Positions 1 through 7,843 of a stretch of DNA of 64,000 nt are shown in pieces (the stretch's first letter is position 1; each line of letters begins with the position of its first letter). The position numbers and the translations under genes were made by a program. The stretch lies in contig CAZUPD010000016.1 in NCBI GenBank assembly GCA_964621785.1, positions 22,673 to 86,672 of the forward strand, read 5' to 3'. Source of the DNA: JACKDW01 sp964621785. GTDB taxonomy: Bacteria > Myxococcota_A > Polyangia > Nannocystales > Nannocystaceae. Below the pieces are notes generated by a model, which did not search any database, was not told the DNA's origin, and saw only the letters and a list, made by a program, of their open reading frames with translations.

Positions 1-1
1 G

Positions 2-619
2 ATCAACTCGAGTATGGTGCTACGGGCTCTCATCGACAGCAGCCGGGCGCCTGGAGGGTTAGAGGACGTAGCGAGAGACTTACGCGAGGACTTGCGTGAG
101 GCCAGCCGAGCGATTCACCGCATCAAACAACAGGCCTATACCGAGCTGACGACACTCACCGATGTGGTCCAAGTGGATGTGCGGCCAGCACTCGACCGGG
201 TGGTATCCGCCACCCGCAGACGATTTTCGCACATCGAGATCGTGTGGGAGAACACCGAGGAATCGGTCGCCGCGGTCATCGGCGGTGCCGATGGGCTCGA
301 GCGAATGGTCGCCAACCTCCTGAACAACGCCTGTGAAGGCGATGGCACAAAAACCGCAACCCGCGTCGAACTCACAGTAGAAGTCGACGCGGACGATGTG
401 ACAGTTACGGTCGCCGACAATGGTCCTGGGTTTCCCTCCATCGCACTCACCGAATCGCGGGCTGGGTATCCGACGACCAAACCCGAAGGCTCGGGTTTGG
501 GGCTCTTGCTGGTCGAAGGATTGGTGCAAGCTAGCGGCGGGCGCCTCGAGAAAAACAACCGCAATTCGGGAGGAGCCTGTGTAAGGCTCATCTTGAAGGC
601 GCAACCCCCGGAGAGCTAG
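2..619 (+). CDS. Sensor histidine kinase, C-terminal ATPase part (5' end outside window)
   Basis: This is the catalytic end of a two-component histidine kinase, which would phosphorylate a partner response regulator. The frame is open to the left edge, so the sensor region and the phospho-accepting histidine lie upstream. The ATP-binding (HATPase_c) domain is intact: N box NLLNNA near residue 106 of the visible part, G1 box DNGPGF, and G2 box GSGLGL. A helical stretch rich in Arg and Glu before it is probably the end of the dimerisation region. The gene converges on a small secreted-protein gene and shares a hairpin with it. The response regulator at 3264 is the nearest candidate partner, but that pairing is inferred only from proximity. 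Confidence 0.9.
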   Translation: MNSSMVLRALIDSSRAPGGLEDVARDLREDLREASRAIHRIKQQAYTELTTLTDVVQVDVRPALDRVVSATRRRFSHIEIVWENTEESVAAVIGGADGLERMVANLLNNACEGDGTKTATRVELTVEVDADDVTVTVADNGPGFPSIALTESRAGYPTTKPEGSGLGLLLVEGLVQASGGRLEKNNRNSGGACVRLILKAQPPES

Positions 620-669
620 TTCAAGTTCAGGCTACGACCGAAACATGCATGCACGGACGCCAAAAACAT

Positions 670-697
670 GAGCTGTGGCCTCGTCAGGCCACAGCTC
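670..697. terminator. Shared hairpin between convergent genes
   Basis: Perfect 11-bp arms GAGCTGTGGCC and GGCCACAGCTC surround a 6-base loop. The hairpin sits between the stop of the histidine kinase (+) and the stop of the small secreted protein (-), as expected of a two-way terminator. No clear T tract follows on either strand. Confidence 0.6.
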
Positions 698-726
698 GAA
701 TCGTTGGATGTTGTGGTCAACATGTC

Positions 727-1146
727 TCAAAAACCACGTGGTTCGTATCGCGAATCGTTGTCGATCTCAAGCTCCGTGCACTCCCGGTAGCCGCCCTCCT
801 GCATCTGGGTGAACTCAAATGAAATGAACGAACTGTCGCTGATGCTGCGCGCGACCTCGAGGAAGTCCGGGTTGGTCGTCGAACACTCGGTATGGGTCCC
901 GAGGTAGTTAGTCGCTTCACAAGTCAGCTCGGCAGGGGTACTGAGGGTCACTCGGGTTCGGCAACCGATAAACTCCGAATGGTTCTCACTGTTGCGGGCT
1001 GCCCCGATCATGCCGTGAGCACCGGAGCTTGTAACCTGTACTTTTACGTGGCTACGAGTACCGGCTTGAGCCGTCGTGCCAACCGCGACAGCACCTGCAG
1101 CAAGGGTTGAAAGGGCGAGGAGAGAACCGACAATTTTCTTCTTCAT
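727..1146 (-). CDS. Small secreted protein with signal peptide
   Basis: A 139-residue exported protein of unknown function. Translation most plausibly starts at the Met beginning MKKKIVGSLLALSTLAAG, a classical Sec signal peptide ending near AQAG; an earlier in-frame Met 15 codons upstream would place a charged tail before it. The mature part is about 110 residues with four cysteines, probably two disulfides. Its spacing (GC..., CEA, C.T..P, an ISFEF strand, then C..LEI.N.S.YEP near the end) resembles small secreted proteins common in myxobacteria whose role is not known to me. An 18-bp inverted repeat lies about 100 bp upstream of its start and may be an operator. Confidence 0.75.
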   Translation of the reverse strand: MKKKIVGSLLALSTLAAGAVAVGTTAQAGTRSHVKVQVTSSGAHGMIGAARNSENHSEFIGCRTRVTLSTPAELTCEATNYLGTHTECSTTNPDFLEVARSISDSSFISFEFTQMQEGGYRECTELEIDNDSRYEPRGF

Positions 1147-1245
1147 GATACTCACATTCCACAATCGTTTGGGTGTTTTGCACGACCCCATCAGCAGGTC
1201 GCCAGCAGATATCTATTGTATAGATGATATTTGATATTCATGTAA

Positions 1246-1263
1246 GGGCAAGAGATTTTGCCC
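1246..1263. promoter_or_regulatory. Candidate operator, inverted repeat site A
   Basis: GGGCAAGAGATTTTGCCC has perfect 6-bp arms GGGCAA/TTGCCC with a 6-base centre. The same arms and spacing recur at 2957-2996, 3922-3975 and 5231-5269, all in noncoding DNA of the first 5.3 kb. This single copy is about 100 bp upstream of the small secreted protein that starts at 1146. Confidence 0.5.
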
Positions 1264-1294
1264 ACAATTCGAGTACATGGCTGGTGTCACACAA

Positions 1295-1326
1295 ACGAAA
1301 AACCTCCCCGCGAGATGCAGGGAGGT
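1295..1326 (-). terminator. Rho-independent terminator of the C39-like gene
   Basis: On the minus strand, arms ACCTCCC and GGGAGGT close a short loop and are followed by TTTTT. The hairpin lies about 25 bp beyond the stop codon at 1350, which fits a terminator for the gene ending there. Confidence 0.75.
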
Positions 1327-1349
1327 CTGAGCCTCAAAGCTCGGCCGCC

Positions 1350-2897
1350 TTACCAGCGTGCCGTAAACCGTTTTTTGCTGCCCGTGAACCGGAACAGTGG
1401 CTTGCGCGACTCACTGTAGTACGCGTCGCCGCGGTGGTGGTTGATCACAGGGTAGACTTTGAGTGACTTCATGTTCCAGTTATCGCCATTGAAACCGCCG
1501 CGGAAAGTCGTTGTGAGCGTGACGCCCACGATGTCTTTTGGGTCTTGTGGTCTGTCGAGCTCGATCGACACGTTTTTGGTCGTATGATCGGCCCACCGCT
1601 TACGCTCATTGATCGTCGGAACTTTTTGCTGGCTTCCGTCGCGGAACAGCACGATCGCGTTGACGTTGTCCTCGTTCCCGCGCAGGTCGTCGCCCCCAGT
1701 GGTGATTTCGAGATCGAGATGGGCGACCTGCCCCGGCTGCGCAGGTGTCCGTTGGGTCATGGGCACACGTACCGAGCGCCGGTCGCCGGTGATGCGGTGG
1801 AACTTGTTGTCCCGGGCCAGTAGATCGCGCCCGTTCCCCTCGGGACCTTGCCCGTTGAATCCTTCGATGGTGATTCGGCGGACATCCCAATTGTCGCCGG
1901 CGATCCCTCCGCGAAACGTCGTGCGGAACTCAAACTCCTTGACCTTGCTCGGATCGAGCCCGGCAAAGATCGGTACACTTGCCGTTTCGGTATAGTTGTT
2001 GAGCCACCGCGCCCGCAGGTTGATATTTTTAAACACCCAGTTGTAGCCGCCGTGGAAGTGAATGATAAGGTCGACGTTGTCTTTTCCGCCGCGCAGGTCG
2101 TCGGCGCCGGTATCGAAGTGGACCAACAGTTCACGGTACCTGCCGTCCTTTTTTGGATGAAACGGATTTGCGATGACCGGCGGTTTTTTCTTGCCGTAAC
2201 TCTTGTCGACAAAGTAGGTCCGCCAGCGCGAGTCCTCCCCTTCATAGTAAAAGTGCTTACCACCCATATTCGGTTTCATGGTGATGAGCTTCTCGGGAAA
2301 GTTGGGATCGTAGAGGTAGATCTCGAGGTCGGCTTTCCGGGCTCCTGTTTTGTACCCGATTGCGAGGACCTGGTGTCCGACACCACCCTCCATGCCTTGC
2401 AGTCCGAGGGGGACAGGTTTTCCGGCATCGATTTTCTGTTGGAGATTCTTCAGCTCGGAGCCCAGACCCCATGAGAAAAACTCGGCATTGCGGGTCCCCG
2501 GGTTGGCACCGAGCTCAACCCACTTGGTCGCATTTGGAACGAGAGAGTCGACTTGGCGATTGTAGATGTAACTCTGTAACTTGGTGCGATTTGCCGGGCG
2601 GTAGTCTTGCAGCGGGGCGTCGCGGTCGCTGGCGTTGAAGTAGTCGAGTGCGGTGTAGACCATTCCGCCACACAGACCGCCGGTCCGCACGTCAATGTCC
2701 GGAATGAAGTCATTGTTAAAAGTGTTGACAAAGTTCAGTCCGTGAACCTCCGGCTTGAAGGCAGTGCGTTTTTCGGCGGCGTGGGCACTGGAGGCAACCA
2801 CCAAGGCGCAGGCGGCAACAAATAGTGACACTCCCCGGCGGGTGCGACGGGCAAATCGAGTCGTTTGGGGGGAATGATCGGCGTGTTGCGTGGACAT
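1350..2897 (-). CDS. Secreted papain/C39-like protein with two beta-repeat domains
   Basis: A 515-residue exported protein. The N terminus has twin arginines and a hydrophobic stretch ending at SSAHAA, a signal peptide. Residues about 45-240 look like a papain-like (C39-type) cysteine peptidase fold: a candidate nucleophile in GGLCGGMVYTALDYF, a candidate His in GGVGHQVLAIGY, and YDPN after it. Two tandem repeats of about 95 residues follow, each with TG-DDLRG--DNV early and TTFRGG--GDNW late; I recognise this repeat from secreted actinomycete proteins but cannot name its family. It could be a peptidase or a substrate-binding relative. Paired inverted repeats lie about 60-100 bp upstream, and a good terminator follows. 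Confidence 0.75.
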   Translation of the reverse strand: MSTQHADHSPQTTRFARRTRRGVSLFVAACALVVASSAHAAEKRTAFKPEVHGLNFVNTFNNDFIPDIDVRTGGLCGGMVYTALDYFNASDRDAPLQDYRPANRTKLQSYIYNRQVDSLVPNATKWVELGANPGTRNAEFFSWGLGSELKNLQQKIDAGKPVPLGLQGMEGGVGHQVLAIGYKTGARKADLEIYLYDPNFPEKLITMKPNMGGKHFYYEGEDSRWRTYFVDKSYGKKKPPVIANPFHPKKDGRYRELLVHFDTGADDLRGGKDNVDLIIHFHGGYNWVFKNINLRARWLNNYTETASVPIFAGLDPSKVKEFEFRTTFRGGIAGDNWDVRRITIEGFNGQGPEGNGRDLLARDNKFHRITGDRRSVRVPMTQRTPAQPGQVAHLDLEITTGGDDLRGNEDNVNAIVLFRDGSQQKVPTINERKRWADHTTKNVSIELDRPQDPKDIVGVTLTTTFRGGFNGDNWNMKSLKVYPVINHHRGDAYYSESRKPLFRFTGSKKRFTARW

Positions 2898-3263
2898 CTC
2901 ACTTCTCGTTTCTGAGTTCTACATCCATACTTTGACCCGCTGTCCGGGATAAAAAAGGGCAAAAGATTTTGCGAACAGGGGAAAATGTTTTTGCCCGTGG
3001 GTCCCAATACGCCTGGTTCGTCGCCTATCGACCCCCTGGAACCTGGCCTTTGGAGCACTCCTTCGCTGGCTCGGACGCAGCCGCACGTTCGGGCAAATTT
3101 TCGCGGTCGTCGGCTGGGGTCACGTACCTGGACCACGTCGCGTGACCGTAGTGGGCGCCCACCCGCATCGCCTTCCAGCCTCACCACGTCTGCGCTTGCG
3201 CGGTACCTGCAAGAACTCAAGCAGTATCATTCCGAGCCGCGGTGTGTCACAATCTCGGGCGAG
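2898..3263. other. Divergent control region of C39-like gene and response regulator
   Basis: This 366-bp gap separates the divergent genes starting at 2897 (-) and 3264 (+). Apart from the paired inverted repeats at 2957-2996 I see no gene in it. An open frame runs through it into the response regulator, but it is rich in Arg, Pro and Ser and has no ribosome binding site, so it was not taken as coding. Confidence 0.6.
2957..2996. promoter_or_regulatory. Candidate operator pair B
   Basis: Two copies of the GGGCAA-N6-TTGCCC element: one at 2957-2974 whose right arm is TTGCGA, and one at 2979-2996 whose left arm is GGGAAA. Their starts are 22 bp apart, about two helical turns. The pair lies 60-100 bp upstream of the C39-like gene on the minus strand and about 270 bp from the response regulator start. 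Confidence 0.55.
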
Positions 3264-3827
3264 ATGGGTAACAAGGTCTTCAAGCGAGTCCTGTTGGTCG
3301 AGGATAGTCCGGCACTCACACGCACCCTGACGCGAGTGTTTGAAGAACGCGGCTGCGAAGTGTTTCACGCGGGTACCGTCGAGCTTGCGCGAGCCCGGCT
3401 TACCGAGACCCACCCTGACCTCGCACTGCTAGACTTTGCCCTGCCCGACGGTACAGGTTTGGATGTGCTGAAGTTCATGGCAACGATCCACCCGGCCCCG
3501 ACGGTGATCGCGATGACGGGATCAGCGGCCCCGACCGAGTCGTTTCAACTCGCACAGCTCGGCGTGCGAGCCTACCTGCGCAAACCGATTGATCTCAGCG
3601 AGTTGGAGGAGACGATTACGCGCGTCGAGGAGCAACCCCCCGAGCTACGCCACCATGTCCGCGAGCTCGTCGGACGCGTGCCGGTCAAGGACGTCGAAGA
3701 AGAGGTTCGAAAGGTCATGGTCGATGAGGCACTTTCGCGCAGCGACGGCAACAAACGCGGCGCCGCGCGGCTGCTCAATATCTCTCGCCAGCTGCTCCAA
3801 CATATCCTGCGAAAATTCGAAGACTAA
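3264..3827 (+). CDS. Response regulator, receiver plus Fis-type DNA-binding domain
   Basis: A 187-residue transcriptional regulator of the compact RegA/PrrA/ActR layout. The receiver domain covers about residues 5-120, with acidic pair ED near residue 11, phospho-acceptor Asp in LALLDFALPDG, Thr in AMTGSAAP and Lys in LRKPID. The C terminus holds a Fis-type helix-turn-helix with GNKRGAARLLNISRQLLQHI; there is no sigma-54 activator ATPase domain. Start chosen at the ATG preceded by GGGCGAG, which gives a normal receiver N terminus. The kinase fragment at the left edge and the repeated inverted repeats nearby make a local regulon plausible, but this is inference. Confidence 0.88.
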   Translation: MGNKVFKRVLLVEDSPALTRTLTRVFEERGCEVFHAGTVELARARLTETHPDLALLDFALPDGTGLDVLKFMATIHPAPTVIAMTGSAAPTESFQLAQLGVRAYLRKPIDLSELEETITRVEEQPPELRHHVRELVGRVPVKDVEEEVRKVMVDEALSRSDGNKRGAARLLNISRQLLQHILRKFED

Positions 3828-3921
3828 CCCCGACATCTGGCCTGGAGGGGGATCTGAACAGATGCTCACATGCCATTTGCGGCAAATACCTGTACCGACA
3901 AGGCGTAGGACTTTGGTGCAC

Positions 3922-3975
3922 ATGCAAAAAATTTTGCCCGCAAATTTTTTTTCTCCATGGCAAAAACGTTTGCCC
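3922..3975. promoter_or_regulatory. Candidate operator pair C
   Basis: Two copies of the same element, 3922-3939 (left arm ATGCAA, right arm TTGCCC) and 3958-3975 (TGGCAA, TTGCCC), with starts 36 bp apart. Downstream on the plus strand is a strong AAGGAGG ribosome binding site, but no convincing protein follows, so the gene these sites served may have been lost. Confidence 0.45.
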
Positions 3976-4186
3976 TTTCATTCCCGGTCAAATGAAACTA
4001 AACCATATGTACCGGCCCCGAACGCGGAGAAAGGAGGAACGAGATAATGTTCGCACCCAATCATCCTACAAACTCACAACTCTCGAGATTATGCACTCCC
4101 TCGAGAGATGCACCCTCACCGGTGTGGACATCATCCGAGGCCGGTTGTCCAGCACCTCACCAAACAATGCACCGAAATACACACAA

Positions 4187-4217
4187 ACCCCCGAGGCACA
4201 GGGAGTGCTCGGGGGTC
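4187..4217 (-). terminator. Terminator behind the gene remnant
   Basis: On the minus strand CCCCCGAGCAC pairs with GTGCCTCGGGGG (one bulge) around a 5-base loop and is followed by a T-rich run (TTTGTGTGTATTT). It sits about 20 bp after the stop at 4237 and suggests that a real transcription unit once ended here. Confidence 0.6.
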
Positions 4218-4236
4218 GGGCAGACATCGAACGCGC

Positions 4237-4503
4237 TTACAATTCGTTGCTGTAGATCTTCACCCGATTGAAGGGGTTGTAATCCTCGTTCCCGGCACTC
4301 CCACATGCACTGGGGCCTGAGCTCCCACCACGCCAATCGGGGAAACGGCAGGTTGTTCCATCTTCATGGTGTATCTTGGTCCGAATCGGGGTACAATCAA
4401 CCCATCCGGTTCTTGTGCTGTATCGATGGCAGTGCTGTAGTGGAACGTAATCCACTTGTAGTCGTAGTCGTCGGGGAGAACCTCAACAGTCGCTCGAAGC
4501 TTT
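4237..4503 (-). pseudogene. Remnant of a small secreted protein gene, frameshifted
   Basis: Two overlapping minus-strand frames read as protein-like fragments: one gives VEVLPDDYDYKWITFHYSTA, the other ends with NPFNRVKIYSNEL and a stop at 4237. Joined by a frameshift near 4330-4380 they resemble the C-terminal half of the small secreted protein at 727-1146, where an aromatic ISFEF strand is followed by a Cys and an I-x-N-x-S-x-Y ending. No start codon or signal peptide is visible upstream, where the 56-bp repeats begin. A terminator follows the stop. The frameshift site and the family link are inferred by eye. Confidence 0.35.
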
Positions 4504-4711
4504 TCAGGCCAAACATGCCTCGCGTGACGCCGACGAAGTCTCGACTTGGCTCGCCGCCCATCGGTAAGCCTCGACGCCAGCGGGTCGTGTCCGCGGATGC
4601 AAGTGTTGGTCGCCCCGAAGCCTCCGACGAAACTCCGGCGGCGACGGCTGGTTTGCGCTCCATGGGGCGTACACGACGTGTTCGATACGGGTGTGCTTTC
4701 TGATTTCGAAT

Positions 4712-4983
4712 CACTGGCGCCTTGAACCTGCACACGCAGGTACGATGCGTCACGCCAGGTCGCTGGCGCCTTGACCATGTACATGCATTCTCTGTGTGCC
4801 ACCCCTGATGCCAGGTCGCTGGCGCCTTGACCATGTACATGCATTCTCTGTGTGCCACCCCTGATGCCGGGTCGCTGGCGCCTTGACCATGTACATGCAT
4901 TCTCTGTGCGCCACCCCTGATGCCGGGTCGCTGGCGTCTTGAGCATGTACACGCTCTCATGTGCACTACGCTGACTTCGAGTC
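4712..4983. repeat. Tandem 56-bp repeats, about five units
   Basis: Three near-identical 56-bp units at 4761-4816, 4817-4872 and 4873-4928 begin CGCTGGCGCCTTGACC and each contains the palindrome TGTACATGCA (4778, 4834, 4890). Diverged partial units flank them at 4712-4760 and 4929-4983, where the palindrome has become CTGCACACGCAG or TGTACACGCT. Copies B to D differ at only a few positions, so the array expanded recently. 56 is not a multiple of three, which argues against a coding role. Confidence 0.9.
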
Positions 4984-5230
4984 GCTGTCACATACGGACA
5001 TTCTCCTCGACTGCCGTACGTGGACGCCACTCCTGAGTCGAACCGACGTCGCCCATCCCGCAGGTGTGCACCATAGCTTCAATCGCTGCCACATGTACAG
5101 GCTCGTGGATCCGACACGACAATGACGGATGGGTACACTTCCTACTGACCTTTAAATGTATGCACATATTTTTTAAGGCAGCAGACTACATCGCGACAAC
5201 GGCGACGACACGCTTGTAACTCGCATGTGT

Positions 5231-5269
5231 ACGCAAAAACATTTGCCCTGGTGGCAAAATCTCTTGCCC
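5231..5269. promoter_or_regulatory. Candidate operator pair D
   Basis: Copies at 5231-5248 (ACGCAA/TTGCCC) and 5252-5269 (TGGCAA/TTGCCC), starts 21 bp apart. They end about 75 bp before the start of the lipoprotein at 5343, a usual distance for regulating its promoter. Confidence 0.55.
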
Positions 5270-5342
5270 TGTTTTCTTCGTCAAAACCCCCGCAAACTAT
5301 CCTTGTCGGCACACACCGACCCATGCAGACGGAGCGATTGAG

Positions 5343-7184
5343 ATGAAGACCACCTGGAAAACGACGATTCATGCCACCCATTCCCTGCTCGCGTTCGCTG
5401 TGCTCGCAACTGCCTGCTCGGCGGATTTGGATGATCTCGAAGGCGACGATGCCGCCCTCGTGGATGCGTTCCATGCCGACGAGGACGCTGAAGGTCACGA
5501 GCACGACCTCGATGATTCTATCTCGCTGGACGACGACCTTTTCGCTGCTCCCGGTGCGGCTGCGACCGTGGCCACGAACCTGTTTAGCGGCACGCGGATC
5601 GAGACACCGCTGTATCTCTCCGATGCCAACGGCCTCAACCCCACGCAGTTGTACACCATCTCGCTCGATAACGCTAGCCTCGAGGCCGAGCGGACGCATC
5701 TCCACGAGTTCTCGGTTCCGAGTCTCGATATTGCGATCGACCAAGAGAACATGATCCTGTGGGGAGTTCAGGCGACCAACTACAGTGATTGCGATACGTC
5801 GATCGAGAAGAACAACTGCGGTCTCATCGTCTGCCTCAATCTCAACGACCTGTCCGAAGAGCACATCGTCGGACACAGTGGCTTTCCCAACATGTCGAGT
5901 GCGGGGATCGACCGCAACGGCAACCTGTGGGCCACCGCCCGTACCTACAAAAATCTCTATCGCGTCGCGTTACCGACGACCTGCGATGCGTCGACCGTGT
6001 TGCCCGAGATGCCGAGCCCCGACCCGGACCCGGTGAGCACGGATGTGGTCGACTTCGATGTGTTGCCACTCAAGCACCTGGTCGACGGCACATGGACGCT
6101 TCTCGATGTCAGCTCGTCGGACCTTGTGGTCGACAAAGACAACGACATGTGGATCTTTAATAATAACCCCGACCCGATCCAGTACGGGCTGTTTCACGTC
6201 AACTACACCGAGCTGGGCAAGTCGCACGGCTCAACCGCGTACACCACCCGGATCGGTCCCGACGATCCGGCGGAAGCTCCGACCGGTCCGATCACCGGAT
6301 TGGCATTTCGCTACGAAGGTGCGGAACAACTCGTCGGATCCCAACGCGGGGCAGACGATGCGGTGGTTCACATCAACCGCGATACAGGTGCCGTGGAAAT
6401 GGTTCTTGAGCAGGTCGAAGGGGGTGTCGGCGTCCAGCAAAACGGCGGTGGCATGGCAGGTATGGTCCCAGAACTCGATACAATGCCTTGCGAAAATGGT
6501 GCCAATCTGTACACGACGAGTGACACCTACTACGGCCGCTGCGGATTTTATACACCTGGCACAACAGACGGCTCATTTACCCAACAATTCGTTGGAAACC
6601 GCGCAAGTTGGCTGCTCAACTCGACGTCGGAAATCAACGTGCGCTACGAAGGTGTCATCCGGACACCGGGCTGGCACGGAACAGGCACGAGCAGTAATGC
6701 CGACGTCGGGCTTGTGTTTGGCTACAATGCACCGTCGTCCCACTGTGTGGAGTGTGACCTCAAGACCTTCCTGTTCAAGTGGAAGCGTAACCCGTCCCCC
6801 GGAAATAAGGTCAAGCTCGTCTATCTCGATACGGATGCAACCACAGAAGTTCCGAAGGAACACTGGGATGCGAACTTCTGGAACCTACTGCAGGAGTATT
6901 CGACAAATCCCGCAAATCCGGTGGTGTGGAGTGCTCCCGTCGACTACGCGGGGTGGAACCCTGGGGAGCATCCGTTCGAGTTGATCTATACGACCGCTGG
7001 GGCCACACTGAAGGTCTGGAATGGGACCCATCCGACCCCGGCCATCGACATCGAGATCTGTGACACCTCGTTGCTCGAACCAGGACAGTTTGGTCTGTAC
7101 AGCAACAGCACCGAGCTCGTTGAGTTTCACTCGCTCGGGATGGAGTCCTTCAACAGCGGCAACTTTACTGCGTGTACTCCCTAG
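5343..7184 (+). CDS. Large lipoprotein with thrombospondin C-terminal-like domain
   Basis: A 613-residue exported lipoprotein. The signal peptide ends in the lipobox LATAC (Cys25), followed by a very acidic linker (residues 27-65). The middle, about 75-380, has repeated strands with phrases such as DIAIDQENMILWG, GIDRNGNLWATA and VVDKDNDMWIFN, typical of a beta-propeller of NHL/lyase-like blades. The last 200 residues (VGLVFGY, FLFKWKR, then GQFGLYSNSTELVEFHSL) resemble the concanavalin-like thrombospondin C-terminal domain. Function is unknown; surface binding is likely. It stands alone behind operator pair D. The ATG is preceded by a weak GGAG. Imperfect GC-rich inverted repeats follow at about 7199-7246. 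Confidence 0.8.
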   Translation: MKTTWKTTIHATHSLLAFAVLATACSADLDDLEGDDAALVDAFHADEDAEGHEHDLDDSISLDDDLFAAPGAAATVATNLFSGTRIETPLYLSDANGLNPTQLYTISLDNASLEAERTHLHEFSVPSLDIAIDQENMILWGVQATNYSDCDTSIEKNNCGLIVCLNLNDLSEEHIVGHSGFPNMSSAGIDRNGNLWATARTYKNLYRVALPTTCDASTVLPEMPSPDPDPVSTDVVDFDVLPLKHLVDGTWTLLDVSSSDLVVDKDNDMWIFNNNPDPIQYGLFHVNYTELGKSHGSTAYTTRIGPDDPAEAPTGPITGLAFRYEGAEQLVGSQRGADDAVVHINRDTGAVEMVLEQVEGGVGVQQNGGGMAGMVPELDTMPCENGANLYTTSDTYYGRCGFYTPGTTDGSFTQQFVGNRASWLLNSTSEINVRYEGVIRTPGWHGTGTSSNADVGLVFGYNAPSSHCVECDLKTFLFKWKRNPSPGNKVKLVYLDTDATTEVPKEHWDANFWNLLQEYSTNPANPVVWSAPVDYAGWNPGEHPFELIYTTAGATLKVWNGTHPTPAIDIEICDTSLLEPGQFGLYSNSTELVEFHSLGMESFNSGNFTACTP

Positions 7185-7365
7185 TCAGGTTTCCCTGGCA
7201 ACCGAGGTCGGACTCCGCGAAGCTTTCGCGGTCGCCCGGCCTCGGTCATATGGTTGGTGGACGTATTCGAAGGACAATTTTCAGGCGATCGACGCAACCA
7301 TCCCACGTGTAGAAAGTATCCATTCGCCAGCCAACGCCTGAAGCTATTGACGGCATCGAGCGCAA

Positions 7366-7390
7366 AAGGCACCCCCCAAAGGGTGCCCAT
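7366..7390 (-). terminator. Terminator of the attachment-family gene
   Basis: On the minus strand GGCACCC and GGGTGCC enclose a 6-base loop and are followed by TTTTGC. The hairpin is about 30 bp beyond the stop codon at 7421. Confidence 0.7.
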
Positions 7391-7420
7391 ACAAGTACTG
7401 ACGCGACCAGCGACTGCCAG

Positions 7421-7843
7421 CTACGAAAGCCACGACTTGCGCCGCATTCGCTCCTGCAACGACCGCATGTTGTCGTGTGTATAATCCGCGATGATCTCGC
7501 GGTGGACCGATTTGGAAAGTCGACGGCTCGCTAGTTCGCGGACCTTCCCCACGAAATCGGCGGGTGCTGCGATCAGCAGCTTTTCGAACTCTCGGTGGTG
7601 TTGGGCCCGGGACAGGCGGTCGACGACTTGGCGGATGAACCTGCGATCCGCCTCGGCATCAGCTCCGCTGTAGTCGGCCAGCATCTCGTGCTGGGAGCTC
7701 GATGCGCCGGGGTCTCCCGACACTCGAACCTCGGGGTGAGTCATGGTTTCCAGCTCCCGCAGCGTCGGCTTGAGTTTGGGCCCTACTACCTCGTAGAGCT
7801 GTGCCTGACTGCGATCTGCGACGACGAACCACGTCGATTCCAT
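7421..7843 (-). CDS. Host-attachment family protein (baeRF-like)
   Basis: A 140-residue cytoplasmic protein of the family called host attachment protein (Pfam Host_attach), distantly related to eukaryotic release factor-like baeRF domains. The start with TWFVVADRSQAQLYEV, the middle DRRFIRQVVDRLSR, and the ending LIAAPADFVGKVRELASRRL follow the family pattern, and the length is typical. The ATG at 7843 is preceded by AAAGGAG at good spacing, which fixes the start over an in-frame Met 19 codons upstream. It stands alone, divergent from gyrA, with its own terminator. Its cellular role is not established; the family name comes from Agrobacterium, and stress or translation roles have been suggested. 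Confidence 0.85.
   Translation of the reverse strand: MESTWFVVADRSQAQLYEVVGPKLKPTLRELETMTHPEVRVSGDPGASSSQHEMLADYSGADAEADRRFIRQVVDRLSRAQHHREFEKLLIAAPADFVGKVRELASRRLSKSVHREIIADYTHDNMRSLQERMRRKSWLS

Larger units (their letters stand above)
3828..5230. other. Gene-poor, decayed region
   Basis: About 1.4 kb without a convincing intact gene. It holds operator pair C (3922-3975), a good Shine-Dalgarno AAGGAGG at about 4031 before an ATG at 4047 with no convincing protein behind it, a minus-strand terminator (4187-4217), a likely gene remnant (4237-4503), and a block of 56-bp tandem repeats (4712-4983). The rest shows no recognisable feature. Orphan control elements plus a broken gene suggest loss of former secreted-protein genes. 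Confidence 0.5.

Noticed and set aside
4047..4271. Small plus-strand frame of 74 codons behind a strong AAGGAGG site
   Set aside because: The translation is rich in Ser, Pro, Arg and Cys and runs through a minus-strand terminator and gene end. The ribosome site may be a relic, so it is only mentioned in the region entry.
4305..4703. Plus-strand frame of 132 codons across the gene remnant
   Set aside because: It has no start context and no family features, and the opposite strand better explains the region as a gene remnant.
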